Below are positions 4,092-7,319 of a DNA stretch of 7,319 nucleotides, piece by piece (position 1 is the stretch's first letter; each line of letters opens with the position of its first letter). The notes under the pieces are model-generated. The model was given only the letters and a program-made list of their open reading frames with translations. It had not been told where the DNA came from and did not search any database. Origin of the DNA: DATKMG01 sp035541995 (lineage in GTDB: Bacteria; Acidobacteriota; Terriglobia; Versatilivoradales; Versatilivoraceae); contig DATKMG010000280.1 of assembly GCA_035541995.1 (NCBI GenBank), positions 1 through 7,319 on the forward strand, in the 5' to 3' direction. The position numbers and the translations under genes were made by a program.

Positions 4092-6630
4092 TCTCGTCCA
4101 AAGTCAGTTTTGTCGGCTTTGACTTGAGCGTAAATTTAAAGGGAGTCTGGTACCCAGTCACATCGACGCGACCGATTCGTTGGACTCTTTGCTGGGCGTA
4201 ATGCCCAAACACTTCCACGGGCATCATGAAGTAGTCCGGCACATTTTCCTGAATGATCTTTCCCTTGACCAGGAATGCGCCGTTTTTGAGGGCGCTGGTC
4301 GAGTAACTCAGGCGATAAGTAGGGATCCCGGTTCCATAGACCCACTCGTCAAAAAACCAATCCAGGCGGTGGTTTCCTTCCAGGTCCAGCTCCTTGCTCA
4401 TGTATTTTTCCACGAGCTTCTTGAAGTCCTGAGTCGAAGCCAACCGATCTCTATAGGTCGTGAAGAAATCATGGATCAACTCCTGAAACTGCTGATCCGA
4501 GTCGGACACGGGATCGGTCAGAAGGCATCTGAGCATATGTAGGATCCAAGCTCCCTTTTCATAGGCCAGGATCGAGTAACCATGGGGGAATTTACTGGAG
4601 CCCAGCCGGCTGGAAAGCCATACTGGACCTGCGCTCTCAATCGTTTCTCCCTCCGTGTTCTTGCTTAGAATTCTATCCCTGGACTGGCGGAGCAACTCCC
4701 GAAATGGCTTTTCACTGGGGTAGCGGAGCTTGACTGAAAGGTAACCAAAATAGTTACTGAAGCCTTCCATCATCCAGACGTCGTGATACGATTTCCAACC
4801 CACGAGGTTCCCCCACCATTGATGCGCCAGTTCGTGGGCAGGCAGGCACTCCATAATGAGTGCCTCTCGATCCGATTCCATTCCCAACTTGACCCTCTGT
4901 TCTTTGGTCAAGAACGCCAAACTGGACACATAGAGCAAGGATGGCCAACCCTGGCTGAATCTACCCGGGATTTGCGAAACGGCCAGCTTGTGATAGGGAT
5001 ACTGAGTCAAGATAGGCTCATAGAATTGAAGAGTCCGTGCGACCCGAGTGGCGATTTCGTTGGAAAATCGGCTGGTGTCAAAATCTGTCAAGTCTGGAGC
5101 GGAAGGGAAGAATTCAGAGTTGATTTCTTCCCGTCTCCGAAGAGCCTGTTGCCTCTGGAGCTCTATCTCACGCAGAATCTCAAGCCTCGATTTGACTTCC
5201 AGGTAGACGGATTCAACCCCACGGTTTGTGTATACATCCACGGGAATGTCTCCGACTTTTGCGGACTTTCTCATGTAATCCCCGTAGTTGAAACCGGCAA
5301 TCGGGATTGGTATGTCACTGGTCCATTCCGAATGCTTGATATCACCCTCTTCCCACTCTTTGACCAGATCGCCCGTTGCCACAATGGTCATGGACTTAGG
5401 GCATTGGAACTTCAACCGGTATCGGGCACGGTCCAGGATACCGGTGTTCGGATACCAACTGCCGCGTGAACCGACATAAAATACACCACTCCCCGCCCGG
5501 GAAATCACCTCGCCGGAATATTCAAACTCCAGAGTCCGTCTCTCGCCATGACGAAGTGGGTCCTTTAGCAGCACCATTACAATATCCTGACCGGTTCTCT
5601 CCAACTCCTCTGCGCTGAGCGTTGCGTCATTTTGACAGAAGGCAAGGGCACGACCTTTCTCGTCTGTGACCCGAGTGAGTCTCATGGAGCGAGACATGTC
5701 AAACGACAATACCCATTCCCCATCGATTTCCCCGAGGAATTCAACTCGACTGGTACCGTTGATCTTGTCGTTCTTGTCGATCCGAGTCTCCACCTCGTAC
5801 GACTGGCTGTCAATAAGCGGGATCGAGTCTCCCGCCCCATCTCCTCCTTGAACGCTCGAATTCCTGGCCAGGCTGAAGGGCTCCGATACCCTGGAGGGCA
5901 ATGAATAGCTGCACCAAACATCGTAACCGATCCGATTAGGTCCACTGATGCTTTGTCCCAAACTCACCTGTTCTCTTCTTCGATAATCCAAGATGAAATC
6001 GAACAAACCAAATCGGTAACCCAAGAGGTGAGCAGTAAATACGGGGGCAACCCGGCCGTCCAACAGGTCGGCAACGATCCGGTAAGAGTCAAAGCCCGCT
6101 CGCATCAACAACCTCTGGAAGCTGTCAGAGGGGATGTCAAGAGGACGAAATTCCGTCTCCGGGCTTGCTCTCGCCTGTTTCATCAAGAGTTCATAGCTAT
6201 TGTCAGTGAAACGAATGTAGGCTTCCCGGAAATGTTCATTGAGAGTCGGGGCCCCGGTAAAGAGGTTCAGTTGTTGTTTCTCGATGACGCTGGGAGGCCC
6301 GGCAATAATAGTTCCCTCCCCCCAGAAATACACTCCGGTAACAACTCCAGCGACAGGCTTGGCGAAAACCATACGACCACGCTCGAAATTCAGAATGACT
6401 GATTCGAAGTGAAGGCTCAGATCTTTCACGCTCATCGTGTGACCGGTATCAAATTGAAGTTCCTGAACAGATCGAACCAGGGTCTCTGGATCTGGATTGG
6501 TTTCCGCCGCTGACAAGGGAGAAAGTGCAAAAAGCGAGAGAAATAGGGCCCCTGCCAAAAAGAACCAAACCCGGTGAGAAGAACTAGTGGGTAATCTCAA
6601 GTCAACCTCGACTTCGCAGGTCAACTGCAA
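4057..6630 (-). CDS. Secreted M1-family zinc metallopeptidase
   Basis: The protein has 857 residues counted from TTG 6630. A second TTG at 6600 has GAGG five bases upstream (6606-6609) and gives 847 residues with a more compact signal peptide; I prefer it but cannot settle it. The signal peptide is about 20-42 (hydrophobic run, then PLSAAE). Residues about 45-260 are unassigned, about 270-460 resemble the M1 beta-sandwich N-domain, and about 520-770 are the catalytic gluzincin domain. H599-E-L-A-H603 with E622 (M-E-G) ligates zinc, HEXXH-X18-E. Y690 in AYEKGA is the likely transition-state Tyr. The GAMEN exopeptidase loop is replaced by QIPGRFSQGWPSLLYVS (553-569). It is an envelope or extracellular enzyme, probably cleaving peptides, but the altered loop makes a simple aminopeptidase role uncertain. 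It overlaps the downstream CAP gene by 35 bases. Confidence 0.92.
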   Translation of the reverse strand: MQLTCEVEVDLRLPTSSSHRVWFFLAGALFLSLFALSPLSAAETNPDPETLVRSVQELQFDTGHTMSVKDLSLHFESVILNFERGRMVFAKPVAGVVTGVYFWGEGTIIAGPPSVIEKQQLNLFTGAPTLNEHFREAYIRFTDNSYELLMKQARASPETEFRPLDIPSDSFQRLLMRAGFDSYRIVADLLDGRVAPVFTAHLLGYRFGLFDFILDYRRREQVSLGQSISGPNRIGYDVWCSYSLPSRVSEPFSLARNSSVQGGDGAGDSIPLIDSQSYEVETRIDKNDKINGTSRVEFLGEIDGEWVLSFDMSRSMRLTRVTDEKGRALAFCQNDATLSAEELERTGQDIVMVLLKDPLRHGERRTLEFEYSGEVISRAGSGVFYVGSRGSWYPNTGILDRARYRLKFQCPKSMTIVATGDLVKEWEEGDIKHSEWTSDIPIPIAGFNYGDYMRKSAKVGDIPVDVYTNRGVESVYLEVKSRLEILREIELQRQQALRRREEINSEFFPSAPDLTDFDTSRFSNEIATRVARTLQFYEPILTQYPYHKLAVSQIPGRFSQGWPSLLYVSSLAFLTKEQRVKLGMESDREALIMECLPAHELAHQWWGNLVGWKSYHDVWMMEGFSNYFGYLSVKLRYPSEKPFRELLRQSRDRILSKNTEGETIESAGPVWLSSRLGSSKFPHGYSILAYEKGAWILHMLRCLLTDPVSDSDQQFQELIHDFFTTYRDRLASTQDFKKLVEKYMSKELDLEGNHRLDWFFDEWVYGTGIPTYRLSYSTSALKNGAFLVKGKIIQENVPDYFMMPVEVFGHYAQQRVQRIGRVDVTGYQTPFKFTLKSKPTKLTLDENGAILCENKTL

Positions 6631-6637
6631 GATCGTT

Positions 6638-6826
6638 TTATCTTATCACATTCAAAACTGCCGGGGTCAATGGTGAGAATGGTAACGAAGCAGCTCTCTC
6701 GCCCGTCAGTATCTCTCCAACCCTGGCTTTGAGTTCGGAATATTCAGATGGTTTGATCATGCTTTTTTCAGCCAGGTTCTCATCGCAACAGACGATCTGG
6801 TAGATCTGTCCGTTGGCTGACTCCAT
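6638..6826 (-). CDS. Possible small hypothetical protein (62 aa)
   Basis: The open frame from ATG 6826 to TAA 6638 has protein-like composition: IYQIVCCDENLAEKSM, then a helix-forming stretch SEYSELKARVGEILTGERAA, then a Pro/Leu-rich tail. It lies between the DUF5612-like gene and the M1 peptidase gene on the same strand, 62 bases after the former and 7 bases before the latter's TTG, so it fits an operon. Against it, the bases before the ATG (CCCCCTGATC) contain no Shine-Dalgarno sequence. The frame is open upstream to about 6945 without a better start; an internal ATG at residue 23 is another option. No domain is recognised. It could be a leader or a chance frame. Confidence 0.4.
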   Translation of the reverse strand: MESANGQIYQIVCCDENLAEKSMIKPSEYSELKARVGEILTGERAASLPFSPLTPAVLNVIR

Positions 6827-6839
6827 GATCAGGGGGATG

Positions 6840-6877
6840 GCCCGCGTCGTCGAATTCGAACTATTACAGAAGCGGGC
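6840..6877. repeat. Inverted repeat in the intercistronic gap
   Basis: GCCCGC (6840-6845) and GCGGGC (6872-6877) can pair as a 6-bp stem. The enclosed 26 bases contain the perfect 10-bp palindrome TCGAATTCGA (6850-6859). Another palindrome, CCACGTGG, lies just beside it at 6879-6886. The location, right after the DUF5612-like stop codon, would suit an RNA-processing or partial termination signal, or a protein-binding site. No T-run follows, so a classical terminator is unlikely. Confidence 0.3.
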
Positions 6878-6888
6878 ACCACGTGGAT

Positions 6889-7319
6889 TTAGTAGCGACG
6901 ATGGCGTTGACGATTGATATCGAACTTCGCTGTATCGGCAATAGCCATAACAGCCATCACCCCTGCCTGGATGGGGTCGCTGACGACCAGATCGGCAGCG
7001 TCCGGCACACTGCCGGCCATATTCAGCGAGATCACTAGAATTCCTTTTTGCTTAATTTCTTCCACAGCCTCAGTAATCTTGCCTCCCATCAGGGCACCGG
7101 CCATTACCAGGACTCGAGCCCGGGGAAGTCGGGCGACTGCGCGTACCGCCGCAGCCAGCTCACGTTCGCCGACCAAGGGAATAGTATCCACCGAGATTCT
7201 CTCCCCTCGAATGTTATGCCGATCGGCCTCGCTGATTGCCCCCACTGCTACCTGGCCCACTTGAGCTCCACCCCCTATGATGATGATTCGCTTCCCGTAG
7301 ATTCTGGCAAAGGATTCTG
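6889..7319 (-). CDS. DUF5612-like domain protein, C-terminal part (5' cut by window edge)
   Basis: The frame is open to the window edge; 142 residues are visible, ending at TAA 6889. A GTG at 7260 could be mistaken for a start, but the 19 codons before it read YGKRIIIIGGGAQ directly into VGQVAVGAI, an unbroken strand-glycine-helix, so the gene begins outside the window. The first part is a Rossmann-like nucleotide-binding turn (IIGGGAQVG). The middle carries HNIRGERISVDTIPLVGE. The end carries LVMAGALMGGKI, VISLNMAGSVPDAADLVVSD and AGVMAVMAIADTA. I associate this combination with the DUF5612 family, best known to me from methanogenic archaea and often attached to an ACT domain; that name is from memory and not certain. 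No enzymatic function is known to me. It looks cytoplasmic and leads the peptidase/CAP cluster. Confidence 0.7.
   Translation of the reverse strand, partial: ESFARIYGKRIIIIGGGAQVGQVAVGAISEADRHNIRGERISVDTIPLVGERELAAAVRAVARLPRARVLVMAGALMGGKITEAVEEIKQKGILVISLNMAGSVPDAADLVVSDPIQAGVMAVMAIADTAKFDINRQRHRRY

Noticed and set aside
4783..5469. 228-aa plus-strand open frame
   Set aside because: It is antisense to the catalytic and N-terminal domains of the M1 peptidase and has no start signal; a shadow frame.
6827..6891. tRNA, suggested by GTTCGAATTC resembling a T-loop
   Set aside because: No pairing T-stem, acceptor stem or anticodon arm can be drawn around it; the motif is part of a simple palindrome.
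1..7319. CRISPR array, insertion sequence, phage or toxin-antitoxin module
   Set aside because: No regularly spaced repeats, transposase, integrase or recognisable toxin/antitoxin pair is visible on either strand.

Overview
The window looks like a chromosomal segment of a Gram-negative-type bacterium of moderate GC content, roughly half by eye. Every confident gene uses the standard code: TGG for Trp, with stops TAA, TAG and TGA. Several genes start with GTG or TTG behind a recognisable Shine-Dalgarno sequence. The M1 peptidase has a variant exopeptidase loop that I associate with acidobacterial-type M1 homologues, and the 95-residue orphan protein also reminds me of Acidobacteriota. That placement is an impression, not a demonstration.

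Layout. Positions 1-127 hold at most the last codons of an upstream gene plus short repeats. A minus-strand pair follows: an unrecognised 95-aa protein (849-562) and a single-domain STAS protein of the anti-anti-sigma type (484-128). An approximately 520-base spacer (850-1373) contains phased A-tracts, a second copy of the GTCTGACCC repeat, and a plausible promoter and strong ribosome binding site for the next gene. The plus-strand gene 1374-2855 encodes a secreted protein with a C-terminal SGNH/GDSL-hydrolase-like domain and an N-terminal half of unknown type. A second spacer of about 650 bases (2856-3509) has no intact gene I can defend, but carries two apparent gene remnants: the start of a secreted protein on the minus strand and a PDZ-like piece on the plus strand.

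From 7319 down to 3510 the minus strand carries what looks like one transcription unit. It contains the C-terminal part of a protein with a DUF5612-like domain (cut by the window edge), a possible 62-aa protein, a large secreted M1-type zinc metallopeptidase, and a secreted CAP/SCP-domain protein whose start lies inside the end of the peptidase gene. The last two are likely translationally coupled and act outside the cytoplasm.

No rRNA, tRNA, intact mobile element or CRISPR array is visible. No complete new system stands out. The most interesting items are the SGNH-like protein with its unknown N-terminal half, the DUF5612-like/M1/CAP gene cluster, and the degenerate coding material at 2856-3509.
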